A stretch of DNA of 64,000 nt from positions 1 to 64,000 of the forward strand of contig CAYMVL010000034.1 of NCBI GenBank assembly GCA_964394145.1, read 5' to 3'. This document shows positions 1 to 7,483 of this stretch, one piece after another. This stretch comes from JAFGBN01 sp964394145. GTDB taxonomy: Bacteria > Chloroflexota > Dehalococcoidia > GIF9 > AB-539-J10. Position numbers and translations under genes: made by a program. The notes beneath the pieces are model-generated. The model was not told the DNA's origin, did no database searches, and saw only the letters and a program-made list of their open reading frames with translations. The stretch's first letter is position 1, and each line of letters begins with the position of its first letter.

Positions 1-57
1 TCTTGAGGGGGTGGTGGGCGTGAGCCCGTGGGAGTTCAAGTCTCCCCCTCGGCACCA
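1..57 (+). tRNA. tRNA-Leu, 3' part (cut by window edge)
   Basis: Only the 3' half is present: a long variable arm (GTGGTGGGCGTGAGCCCGTG region), a T-arm with GTTCAAGTC loop, the acceptor strand CCTCGGC, discriminator A and an encoded CCA. The long variable arm restricts it to Leu, Ser or Tyr. An acceptor that would pair with GCCGAGG fits bacterial tRNA-Leu best. The anticodon lies outside the window, so the isoacceptor cannot be read. Confidence 0.8.
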
Positions 58-103
58 GAATGGACTTGCTTAAATGACCCAAAGTGGTAAAATTTAGTGC
101 AGG

Positions 104-178
104 GCGGAAGTAGTTCAGCGGTAGAATGCTTCCTTGCCAAGGAAGAGGTCGCGAGTTCGAATCTCGTCTTCCGCTCCA
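104..178 (+). tRNA. tRNA-Gly (GCC)
   Basis: Complete cloverleaf. The acceptor GCGGAAG pairs with CTTCCGC; the anticodon stem CTTCC/GGAAG encloses loop TTGCCAA, giving anticodon GCC; the T-arm contains GTTCGAATC. The discriminator is T and CCA is encoded at 176-178. It is the second of three tRNA genes in tandem. Confidence 0.95.
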
Positions 179-215
179 TAGATGATTTGTTCCCTGTGAA
201 AGGGCTGTTTTTTGT

Positions 216-288
216 GGCGGTGTAGCCAAGAGGTTAAGGCGGGGGTCTGCAAAACCCCTATGCGGCGGTTCGAATCCGCCCGCCGCCT
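216..288 (+). tRNA. tRNA-Cys (GCA)
   Basis: Acceptor GGCGGTG pairs with CGCCGCC with one T-G wobble. The anticodon stem GGGGT/ACCCC encloses CTGCAAA, giving anticodon GCA. The T-arm is GGCGG-TTCGAAT-CCGCC. Discriminator U73 is the expected identity base for tRNA-Cys. The bases after it read TCT rather than CCA, so CCA must be added enzymatically, unlike the Leu and Gly tRNAs beside it. Confidence 0.95.
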
Positions 289-833
289 TCTCGATGGGGC
301 TAGCGGTTCGGTGGTTGGTCTGCACCGTCGGAAGCCCGGCTCTTAGACTAACGCGATGGTTACCAGGCTATTTCCCTTCAATCCATAAGTCCGTGGGAAG
401 ATAGCTATATCCAGAGATTCACCGAGCAGCTAAGCGACGAATGTCTGAATCGTTATGTCTTCCGGAGGGGTAAACAGGCTCGGAGTGTTGTAGAGATACG
501 GAGCCAAGAATATAATAGCTATCGGCCGCATAGCTCGCAGGGCTATCCGGTAGAGACAGAGTCCGCGAAGCCGTTAATCGTGAATAGGCGGAGAGAAGCC
601 AAGCAAAGCAGGTGATTCTCCCTTAATCGATGCTTATCTGGTGCTGCACCTTGAGTCCAGATTTCAGCATCGGGACCTGGTGTTTGATTGCTGGAGGAAG
701 AACCTGCATGGCGTGTTCAAGTCAGTTGAGCTAAAGTTAGGGATTCCCTGAGCAGTACACGGCATTGGTGGATTAAGGCTAATGCTACTGTTTATGGACT
801 GCTCGAGATTTTGTCGCTGTGGTAGATTGTGTA
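289..833 (+). other. Non-coding stretch holding only IS debris
   Basis: Apart from the IS3 remnant at 352-615, no convincing gene is seen between tRNA-Cys and the terminator at 834. Short open frames here lack ribosome sites and recognisable domains. The DNA after 615 may be further decayed insertion sequence. Confidence 0.5.
352..615 (+). pseudogene. IS3-family transposase (OrfB) C-terminal remnant
   Basis: The frame 352-615 (after a TAA at 349) encodes about 87 residues resembling the end of the IS3-family DDE integrase domain: a SISPWEDSYIQRF stretch (typical: ...NGYxESFNGKLRDECLN), the DECLN block carrying the last catalytic Glu, and a YNSYRPHSSQGYP block (typical: YNxxRPHSSLGYxTP). The first two thirds of OrfB, OrfA and the terminal repeats are not recognisable. 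It lies just past the tRNA cluster, a common landing place for mobile elements. It cannot encode an active transposase. Confidence 0.75.
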
Positions 834-871
834 GAAAATGGGATAGGGCCTTATGAAGCAAGCCCTATCCC
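834..871 (-). terminator. Rho-independent terminator of the 885-2279 gene
   Basis: A perfect 10-bp stem, GGGATAGGGC (840-849) with GCCCTATCCC (862-871), has a 12-nt loop. Read on the minus strand it is followed by a T-rich run (complement of GAAAAT, 833-838). It sits 14 bp past the stop codon of the minus-strand binding-protein gene. Confidence 0.8.
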
Positions 872-884
872 TTGTTGCTTCAGT

Positions 885-2279
885 CTAATCATAAGGGACG
901 GGGAATAAGAACTCAGCTGTCTCTGGCAAAAAGTCATGTTTGGAAAAGGTTATTTCGCATTTCCATACCTCTGGTTTATCAGTCTTTTGCCATTGACCGA
1001 ATACAATCGGTTGTCGGCTAAACTGTGTTTCCGGGTCAAACTTCACACGGTGGTAAATTGTCATCAGGTCTGTTTCGCCTGCAGCTTCGTTGACCTTATC
1101 TGCGTCAAGTGTGCCTGCTCTCTCAATGGCATCAATCAGGACCTGTATTACCGTATAACCCAGCCCTATGGCCGTACTCAGTGGCCGACCCGTTTCGTCA
1201 ACCCACCTTTCGTAGAGGTTCATTGAAGTTGTACCACCGATACCAGGGCAACCTTCAATTGATGGCTGCCAGAAGGTTTCTGTGCCAATGCCCGCTGGCA
1301 AATTACCGCCCCAAGCTGTCACATCTGTGTAGTAGAGTGCTGCTCTTCCAGCGGTGACAATCCTGGGCTGAAAATCCAGCTCGTGACATTGTCTCCATAA
1401 CGTCCCAAAGTCAGGGGCTGGACAGTTGCCCCAGAGTATTTCAACATCATTCTTCTTCCACTCGTTTATAATGGATGTGAAGTCCGTGGTTCCTATGGGG
1501 AACAGGCCCAACTTCTTGTCTTCACCCACAACATCATAACCCCAGCCTTCTAGCATGGGAGGAAATATCGCATACCAGGCTATACCGTCTGGGTCATCAG
1601 TGGTGAATACGCCTACTTTCTTATTTGTCTGGTCACCGAACAGGTCTAGCTGCTCCTTCCATGTATCGGATATGGTATATCCCGGTTTATCCCAGATACT
1701 TCCGGCTGCGGCTGGCGTGGCTATTGCAAAGCCCATCGTATGACTATATGCCCAGGCCGGCTCAACCTCGGCTCTCATGGCTAGCCACGGTTCCATAACG
1801 GCGACATTAGCGATATGAGGGATGCCATACCGGGCAGCTATGGTAGCCACAGGAGCATGCATTGGAGGTGGTTCATTGTGACATGTGAGAAAGTTCACCT
1901 TTTCGCGGAGAACCAGATCCTCCGCGAGAACGCCTGCCTTTATCGGATCACTCTCGTTGTTTACAACTATGAGTCTGATTGGCAACTTGCGATCGTAGTC
2001 CTTCACATATACTCCACCCTGCTTATTAATATCATCAACAGCCGCTCTTTGCCCGAACGCGCCACCGTCGGCCATCCCAGCGTACATGCCCGTTACCGAT
2101 GCGGAGCAGCCGACAAGAATTTCTGCTGGACCTGACGGAGCCGGTGCAGGACTTGGCTCCGGTGAGGGAGATGGTGTTGGCTGTGGAGATGGAGCTGGGG
2201 CTGGCTCGGCGCAGCCCGCAATAACGAGACTCGCAATGACTGCTACCGCCAAAACTAATGTAACCAATTTGTTCTTCAT
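885..2279 (-). CDS. LivJ-type ABC substrate-binding lipoprotein (orphan)
   Basis: A 464-residue periplasmic binding protein of type I (Leu/Ile/Val-binding, Peripla_BP_6 kind). Residues 1-22 form a lipoprotein signal ending in lipobox VIAGC, followed by a Pro/Ala/Ser linker (about 24-48). The mature domain opens with an SVTGMYAG-AVDDINKQGG pattern typical of the family. A strong Shine-Dalgarno (AGGAAGGAGG) precedes the ATG. No permease or ATPase is adjacent, so the ligand and partner are unknown. It is a paralogue of the protein at 30490-31818. Its signal peptide is almost the same as that of the unrelated DctP at 5667. It ends at a clear terminator (834-871). Confidence 0.9.
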   Translation of the reverse strand: MKNKLVTLVLAVAVIASLVIAGCAEPAPAPSPQPTPSPSPEPSPAPAPSGPAEILVGCSASVTGMYAGMADGGAFGQRAAVDDINKQGGVYVKDYDRKLPIRLIVVNNESDPIKAGVLAEDLVLREKVNFLTCHNEPPPMHAPVATIAARYGIPHIANVAVMEPWLAMRAEVEPAWAYSHTMGFAIATPAAAGSIWDKPGYTISDTWKEQLDLFGDQTNKKVGVFTTDDPDGIAWYAIFPPMLEGWGYDVVGEDKKLGLFPIGTTDFTSIINEWKKNDVEILWGNCPAPDFGTLWRQCHELDFQPRIVTAGRAALYYTDVTAWGGNLPAGIGTETFWQPSIEGCPGIGGTTSMNLYERWVDETGRPLSTAIGLGYTVIQVLIDAIERAGTLDADKVNEAAGETDLMTIYHRVKFDPETQFSRQPIVFGQWQKTDKPEVWKCEITFSKHDFLPETAEFLFPVPYD

Positions 2280-2648
2280 CTAGTCCTCCTTCCTGCGATT
2301 TTGTCCCGGATTTCACCTTTTGTTTCTATATAGGCATCACCTCCCATCACGGTCTTCCTTTCCTCTCTTTAAAGGGCCTGCCGAAGCTTCGCCGGCAAAT
2401 TGAGCAATGTATCTGCAAACCAGAAGTGGGCACGTCCATACCAAGGCGGGCGGGCCGACTTCTCAAGGAAGGACAGGGATGAAAGAAAAGCCTTAGAATA
2501 TAGATCTTGGTCCAAGTCACTTTCCCAAACCATCACACTCAATTTTGAGCGTAATCCTATGGCTGAATGGTCCATTGACCAGAGCCCTAATCCCCCTAGA
2601 TTTATCATATATGACTAAGATTCCACTGTCAAGGTACGCGAACCGCGT
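2280..2648. other. Intergenic region, no gene recognised
   Basis: Contains the 5' leader of the minus-strand binding-protein gene and an imperfect palindrome around GCCTGCCGAAGCTTCGCCGGC (about 2377-2397). Open frames here show no family features. The right end borders the decayed marR copy. Confidence 0.4.
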
Positions 2649-2960
2649 GGGCGGCCAACGCCCAGCGAGCTAGCTCTACAGCTGCTCGGGAGATACCATA
2701 CAGTGCTGGGCATACTGAATAAAATGGCAAATACAGCGCTGCTGAAGGGGGTTAAGGGTCAGAAGAGAAAGAGCTAGTTAGGATTACTCTCGCTGGGGTG
2801 GGGGGCAAGCGTATTATGAATGAGGGAATCTTGAGTCAATCCGTTGCATAATGCCGTGCCTGTTTGAGGACAACTACCGGCAAATGAATTTGCAATTGGA
2901 ATTATTAAGGGATACGCCCCTTTGGGAGCCTGGAGTATGCCAGCAACCGCAGTTGACTTC
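2649..2960 (+). pseudogene. Decayed MarR-family regulator, copy 1
   Basis: Three consecutive frames together match the C-terminal two thirds of the intact MarR protein at 4244-4714. The first (from 2649) reads PTPSELALQLLGRYHTVLGI versus PNEVARQLLRRHHTILGI. The second (from about 2772) reads ELVRITLAGVGGKR versus NLISITLTEKGEK. The third (from about 2849) reads IMPCLFEDNYRQMNLQLELL versus CLPEENYQQLGLGLQLL. Two frameshifts and loss of the N-terminal third make it non-functional. The bases after it (GCGAAGTCG.TGCC) also resemble those after the intact copy, so the duplicated unit extended beyond the gene. Confidence 0.85.
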
Positions 2961-3130
2961 GGCGAAGTCGGTGCCAGCGGCACTTGCAGTCTGTTCAACG
3001 GAGTCAGTGCGTGGTAAGGTCAGCACGATGGTAGCAGCAGGCTCAGCCTATTTCCGCTATTAGGCACCCAGTTGATATGCTCCTTGCCGAAAATTGATTG
3101 TTGTTGTCGTTGATAAGTTCAGGAGCGCCA

Positions 3131-3760
3131 TTACAACTGGTACAGCTTCTCTAGCCTACGGTGCGGTTGTCTGGGCTTGCAAAGGATCTCTTTTACCTGA
3201 GTTTGGAAGAACAGATTCACGTTGGCTGGCTGTATTACCACCGCTGTGTCTGCTCCTCCTCCACCCTCCCCGAGGAAAGTGCCAGCTATGGAGATGGTCT
3301 CTTCATCGGTGCGCACGAGGCCGGCGTCAGCAGCCATGGCTGCTATCTCACAGGCCACTTTAGTGCCTTGACCGAACACTCGCAGGGTATTTGCAACTAT
3401 ATCTCCTACGACGTAGCTTGCGCCTGGCGGTATTAATGAGCCCTGGCGCATGGCTCGACTCAGTCCACCGAAAGCAGATGTAGTGGTCAGTAGTATGCCT
3501 CCCTTGCTACGGACTAGCTTTGCGTTTTCCTCGGTGAACTGCTGACTATTCGGTTCCAGATATCCGGTATTGTGCGTCACCACCACCACCCTGAACTCCT
3601 TGAAGGCATTCATAGCCTTGACCGCTGTCCCACCTGATATTGATGCTATCACTATGGTCTTGATGCGCAACTCCTCTGCCCTGCGCCCGGCGATGCGGAA
3701 GACTTCCTCGGTGTTCTGCTTGCCCGGCTCTTCGAAATACACAATCTTGCTTTCTAGCAT
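3131..3760 (-). CDS. Stand-alone pyruvate-kinase alpha/beta-like (PK_C) protein
   Basis: A 209-residue protein resembling the C-terminal alpha/beta (PK_C) domain of pyruvate kinase, without the catalytic barrel. It has the ASISGGTAVKA segment near residue 42, VTHNTGY near 63 and GDIVANTLRVFGQGTK in the middle. Stand-alone PK_C proteins are widespread in anaerobes and archaea and have no firm function; a small-ligand or regulatory role is a guess. The gene is convergent with the decayed marR copy 1. A partner copy of the same gene is decayed at 4844-5128, while the marR beside that one is intact. Confidence 0.8.
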   Translation of the reverse strand: MLESKIVYFEEPGKQNTEEVFRIAGRRAEELRIKTIVIASISGGTAVKAMNAFKEFRVVVVTHNTGYLEPNSQQFTEENAKLVRSKGGILLTTTSAFGGLSRAMRQGSLIPPGASYVVGDIVANTLRVFGQGTKVACEIAAMAADAGLVRTDEETISIAGTFLGEGGGGADTAVVIQPANVNLFFQTQVKEILCKPRQPHRRLEKLYQL

Positions 3761-4095
3761 GGACTCAGACCTCCTTGCTAATATGTTTGTGCTTTGGATT
3801 AAGTAACAGACGAACAGAGATCATTGCTCTTTCAGTTGTTTCTCATCAGATAATGCCATGGGTTGCCTCGTGCCCCGCTGTGCCACGTAGTCTCACCTTG
3901 GGTAGGTCCTTTGCGTGATTACAAAATACCCTATCGACTCTTCGGATGTCAATGTATGTCGGCACTGGTGGCAGCTACATCCTTCTTCTCAAGTCCATAA
4001 CGCGTAGCTGCTGGGGCTGCGCGCGATAGAATTCGATAACCCACATAGTGCAAGCTATCGTAGCTGAGATAGACAAACACTCTGGTCTAAGTCTA
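3761..4095. other. Intergenic region between the duplicated units
   Basis: No coding sequence recognised. It separates copy 1 (decayed marR, intact PK_C) from copy 2 (intact marR, decayed PK_C) and ends at a consensus-like promoter. Confidence 0.4.
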
Positions 4096-4124
4096 TTGAC
4101 CGGAGGGTAGATAGCGTGTATAAT
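4096..4124 (+). promoter_or_regulatory. Sigma-70-type promoter for marR
   Basis: TTGACC (4096-4101), a 17-bp spacer and TATAAT (4119-4124). Transcription would start near 4131, leaving a leader of about 110 nt before the GTG start at 4244. Confidence 0.75.
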
Positions 4125-4243
4125 AATCCTATACGATACCTCTCCGACCGTCAAGGCAGTGGAGTGAGACAGAGGTGCAGAGCGGGTTAGGTTCGATTTT
4201 TCTGGTAAGGTAGTGCCGTTCCTTGGGCAAATAGCGGACAGAC

Positions 4244-4714
4244 GTGGAAAACTTGTTATCCTCCGACAGGGATTACCGCCTTTGGGTTTTGTTATGCCAG
4301 GCGAAAGATGCTATAGGCAAAGCGAGGCAGAAGGAACTGAGACAATATGGCATCTCTTGTGAGCAGGCTACTGTCCTGTTCGCTATCCAGTCCCTGGGCG
4401 GGAAAGCAACGCCCAACGAGGTAGCTCGACAACTGCTCCGCAGGCACCACACGATTCTCGGCATACTGGATAGAATGGTGAAGAAAGGGCTATTGAATAA
4501 GAGTAAGGGGCTGGGTAGGAAAAACCTGATAAGCATTACTCTGACCGAGAAGGGGGAAAAAGCATATCACGAGTCAACTAGACTTGAGTCCGTCCACCGC
4601 ATAATATCTTGCCTGCCGGAGGAAAATTACCAGCAGCTGGGTTTAGGCCTGCAGCTGTTGCGGGATGCTGCGCTGGAAGAGCTTGGACTATTCCAGAAAC
4701 CAAAGTTCCCCTAG
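4244..4714 (+). CDS. MarR-family transcriptional regulator
   Basis: A 156-residue winged-helix protein: an N-terminal dimerisation helix (DYRLWVLLCQAKDAIGKARQ), a recognition region with NEVARQLLRRHHTILGILDR (about 65-84), a wing with ISITLTEKGEKAY (about 100-112) and a C-terminal helix. It starts at GTG without a strong ribosome site. A consensus promoter lies 120 bp upstream. MarR proteins usually repress nearby transport or catabolic genes in response to small aromatic ligands, so the TRAP/UbiD block downstream is a plausible but unproven target. A frameshifted paralogue lies at 2649-2960. Confidence 0.9.
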   Translation: MENLLSSDRDYRLWVLLCQAKDAIGKARQKELRQYGISCEQATVLFAIQSLGGKATPNEVARQLLRRHHTILGILDRMVKKGLLNKSKGLGRKNLISITLTEKGEKAYHESTRLESVHRIISCLPEENYQQLGLGLQLLRDAALEELGLFQKPKFP

Positions 4715-4843
4715 GCGAAGTCGCTGCCGGGGGTTAGTCAAAGCCCGTTGCGCGGAGCCTTAGCGTGGAGGAAGAGTTTCCAATCAACTGGTATCAGGCG
4801 TGTGTCTTGTCTCTTTTTCCCAAAGTCACTAATGAGTTTGCTT

Positions 4844-5128
4844 TCAGGCCAGAGATGACCTTTCATCGGTTTGCACGAGGCGGGCGTCAGGGGTCGTGGG
4901 TACCCTTTCACACTCAAGCTTCGTACCCTGACCGAAGAAGCGAAGGATGTTAGTCACCATATCTCCCATGATATAGCTCTGGCCATGCGGTACCAATCTA
5001 CCTGGTAGCGATGCCATCACCATGGTTTTCATGGCCAGGTTCTGTGTCCGGAGCCTGGCGATACGGAAGACTTGCTTAACTTTCTGCTTGTCGGGCTATT
5101 CAAGATAGACTGGCTTACATCTCATCAT
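4844..5128 (-). pseudogene. Decayed PK_C-like protein, copy 2
   Basis: Reading from 5128 on the minus strand gives M-M-R-C-K-P-V-Y-L-E-stop, matching the N-terminus of the intact copy (MLESKIVYFEE) with a nonsense codon at about residue 11. After VFRIA and MKTMVMAS the sequence jumps over about 60 residues present in the intact copy and resumes with SYIMGDMVTNILRFFGQGTK and LVQTDE, then ends at a premature stop. The nonsense codon, the internal deletion and the truncated end show that it is dead. It is the mirror image of the situation at 2649-3760. Confidence 0.85.
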
Positions 5129-5323
5129 TGCTTCTGACTTACTTTCCACCATGTTTTTTGCGGAGCAGGTGAAGAAGAATGATCGCCTCGCCTCGGTTAC
5201 TGGATGAGTGCTGCGTTAGGCCGCTTATATTTCCAGCTTCAAAGAAGTCTCGCCCGATTACTCGTCTCCTGGGTCGTTATAGAAGAGCCTCTGAGTTAAA
5301 GCAGTGAAAGGCTCGGCGTTGCC

Positions 5324-5352
5324 TTGACAATGAGGCAGGTATCGTCTATGAT
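5324..5352 (+). promoter_or_regulatory. Strong sigma-70-type promoter upstream of the TRAP operon
   Basis: TTGACA (5324-5329), a 17-bp spacer and TATGAT (5347-5352). The predicted start is near 5359, about 310 nt before dctP, and a terminator-like hairpin lies between the two. Confidence 0.75.
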
Positions 5353-5483
5353 ATCTTTGTCTGTCATTTGTAATCCTTTATCTAGGTAGTTGAATCTAAT
5401 AAGTGCTCTCAGTCTAAGTGAGAATGGGGGGGTAAGTTGGGCTGGATTAATAAGCAAATGCTAGGGTTCTTTTCATTGTTCGA

Positions 5484-5529
5484 AGAGAGGCCTGCCCAAT
5501 ATAGTGGGGCGGGCCTCTCTTTCGTTTTA
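5484..5529 (+). terminator. Terminator-like hairpin in the TRAP operon leader
   Basis: AGAGAGGCCTGCCC (5484-5497) pairs with GGGCGGGCCTCTCT (5507-5520) through 14 bp with one T-G wobble, followed by TTCGTTTT. It has the form of an intrinsic terminator on the plus strand. It lies about 125 nt after the predicted start at 5359 and 140 nt before dctP, so it could attenuate the operon or end a small leader RNA. Confidence 0.8.
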
Positions 5530-5666
5530 AAAGTCCTTAGTAAGTTAGCTGATGAGGCTATGTAGGAGCGCTTAGATAGAGCAGAAGAAAAGTAGAACAG
5601 GAGGTGATGGGAATAGAAGAACAAAGGGTGCAATGAAACATAAAATTTCAGAAAAAGGAGGATCAA

Positions 5667-6812
5667 ATGAAAAACAGGTTATTCACATTAGTCTTGGCAG
5701 TGGCAGTTATTGCGAGTCTTGTCATTGCTGGTTGTGCTGGACCTGCAACACCAACAACGCCGACGACACCAACAACGCCGACGACTCCGACAACGCCAAC
5801 TCCTACACCGACGCCAGAGCCAACACCTTCAGCAGAGGTGATGATGATGACGGCAGGCACGCTCTTCGGGCCATTGGCTGGCCAGAGCAAGATGATGGAG
5901 GCGTTTCTTAAAGAACTGGAGACCGAATCCGGTGGCAGAGTCAAGTTTACTTTCTATCCAGGCGAGACGTTGCTCAAAGGGAATCAGTTATATGAGGGAG
6001 CGGCAACAGGTATTATAGATGTAGCTATGACCGGCCTTCATTATACTCCTGGACGTTTCCCAAGTATGGATGCCCTATACCAGCCTTTTGGCTTTCCCAG
6101 TGGCTGGAGTGCCACACAAGTCGCAAACGACTACTATGAGAAATTCCGCTTCGAGGAATTCAATGATACGCATCCTCTTTTCTTCCACGCTAGTGGACGA
6201 CTTTGCTTCTACACCAAGAAGGCAGTGCGCACTTTACCTGACTTAACAGGCATGACATTAAGGTGCGGCAGTGCCAGTAATAACGTGCTTCTTGCACTGG
6301 GCGCCGTGCCCAATAACATGGGAATGCCTGATGTCGGTGAGAGCATCGGGAGGGGATTGTTAGATGGCGTTTTCATGGGGGCAGATGGGCTAATAACATG
6401 GCGCTTTGGCGATGTAGTCAAGTACATTACGTTTCCTATGATAGGTGGCTGTGATGTCTTTGTGGTAACAATGAGCAACAGCAGCTGGAACAAGTTGCCA
6501 TCGGATGTCCAAGAAGTCTTTAACGACGTTTCCGCGAAGTATGCTGACGAGGCAGCTGAGATGTGGGGAGGACTGAACAACGCCGATTATGCATTGGGGA
6601 AGGACCTGGGTATAGACTATATTACCTTATCGGCTGCGGAGAAAGCTAGATGGAAGGCGGCTGTGGCAGAGGTAATCGACGCCTATGTAGATGCGCGAGT
6701 GGCCGCCGGCGAATCGAGGAGCGAAGTCGAGGAATGGGTCAAGTATATAGAAGAGCGTACCGAGTACTGGAGTGAAGAGGAACTCAAGACGCCCTATGCT
6801 TTTCCAGGTTGA
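5667..6812 (+). CDS. dctP: TRAP transporter substrate-binding lipoprotein (DctP)
   Basis: A 381-residue solute receptor of the TRAP family. Residues 1-20 form a lipoprotein signal with lipobox VIAGC, followed by a Thr-Pro repeat linker (about 24-50). The mature part shows DctP features: FYPGETLLKGNQLYEGAATG near 95, a central TGMTLRCGS segment and a helical C-terminus. AAAGGAGGATCAA precedes the ATG. It binds a carboxylate outside the membrane and hands it to DctQM encoded downstream; the ligand cannot be read from sequence. The adjacent ubiD/ubiX/lpdD genes suggest an aromatic or unsaturated acid. The signal peptide nearly matches that of the unrelated LivJ-type protein at 885-2279. Confidence 0.92.
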   Translation: MKNRLFTLVLAVAVIASLVIAGCAGPATPTTPTTPTTPTTPTTPTPTPTPEPTPSAEVMMMTAGTLFGPLAGQSKMMEAFLKELETESGGRVKFTFYPGETLLKGNQLYEGAATGIIDVAMTGLHYTPGRFPSMDALYQPFGFPSGWSATQVANDYYEKFRFEEFNDTHPLFFHASGRLCFYTKKAVRTLPDLTGMTLRCGSASNNVLLALGAVPNNMGMPDVGESIGRGLLDGVFMGADGLITWRFGDVVKYITFPMIGGCDVFVVTMSNSSWNKLPSDVQEVFNDVSAKYADEAAEMWGGLNNADYALGKDLGIDYITLSAAEKARWKAAVAEVIDAYVDARVAAGESRSEVEEWVKYIEERTEYWSEEELKTPYAFPG

Positions 6813-6853
6813 TCTTCGGTGAATTGAGGTTTTGGTAATAGTAGCTCGTGCAA

Positions 6854-6923
6854 AGAGTCTGTCTGAGGACTCCGGGAGTGGTTGCTTTGCAAAGCTATTC
6901 CAGGCAGCCCTTGGACAGACTCT
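6854..6923 (+). repeat. Inverted repeat / stem-loop between dctP and dctQ
   Basis: AGAGTCTGTC (6854-6863) is perfectly complementary to GACAGACTCT (6914-6923). The enclosed 50 nt contain the palindrome GCTTTGCAAAGC. There is no T-run, so this is more likely an mRNA stability or partial-termination element that lets dctP be made in excess over dctQM than a full terminator. Confidence 0.6.
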
Positions 6924-6952
6924 AAATTATGATGTGACTAAAAGGAGATACA

Positions 6953-7483
6953 GTGCGCGGTAGAGTGATTGACCGGATCAACTACTCAGTGGACAAGGTC
7001 TATGGTGTAAGCGGCTGGATAAGCCGCTGGCTGGAGTGGTTTGGAGCCGGTGCGGGAGTCGTCATGCTGGTGATCACCTTTACTGATGTAGTAAGCTATA
7101 AGCTGCTGTCATGGCCTATTCTGGGCGCGTACGATCTGGTTCGGTTTACTCTGCTGATAAGTATGGCTTTTCTAGGAAGCATAACGCTAATCAATGGTAA
7201 ACATCTGAGCGTAGAAATACTTGTGTCCAAGTTTCCGAGGCGAGCGCAGGGAGCTATTGAAGTCGTAATGTCTGTGCTGGCCTTGGTTGTGGCGGTGATG
7301 GTTGTCTGGTACAGCATCTTGTATGGTTTGGACCTCAGAATATCAAACGAAATAAGTGAGACTACAAGGCTACCGTTATATCCGCTTGCCTTTGTGGTTG
7401 CTGCAGGGTTTATCCCCATCGCACTAATTTTCTTCACCAAAATTGTCAGAGCTATTCTGGGCTTGAGGTTAGCGGCAAAATGA
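6953..7483 (+). CDS. dctQ: TRAP transporter small membrane subunit (DctQ)
   Basis: A 176-residue protein with four predicted membrane helices (about 28-50, 60-85, 100-125 and 140-165), the usual DctQ size and topology. GTG start with AAGGAG six bases upstream. It overlaps dctM by 4 bp (ATGA), so the two are translationally coupled. With DctM it forms the sodium- or proton-driven permease served by DctP. Confidence 0.88.
   Translation: MRGRVIDRINYSVDKVYGVSGWISRWLEWFGAGAGVVMLVITFTDVVSYKLLSWPILGAYDLVRFTLLISMAFLGSITLINGKHLSVEILVSKFPRRAQGAIEVVMSVLALVVAVMVVWYSILYGLDLRISNEISETTRLPLYPLAFVVAAGFIPIALIFFTKIVRAILGLRLAAK

Noticed and set aside
664..861. 65-codon minus-strand frame after the IS3 remnant
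   Set aside because: It runs into the terminator stem of the neighbouring gene, has no ribosome site and shows no family similarity.
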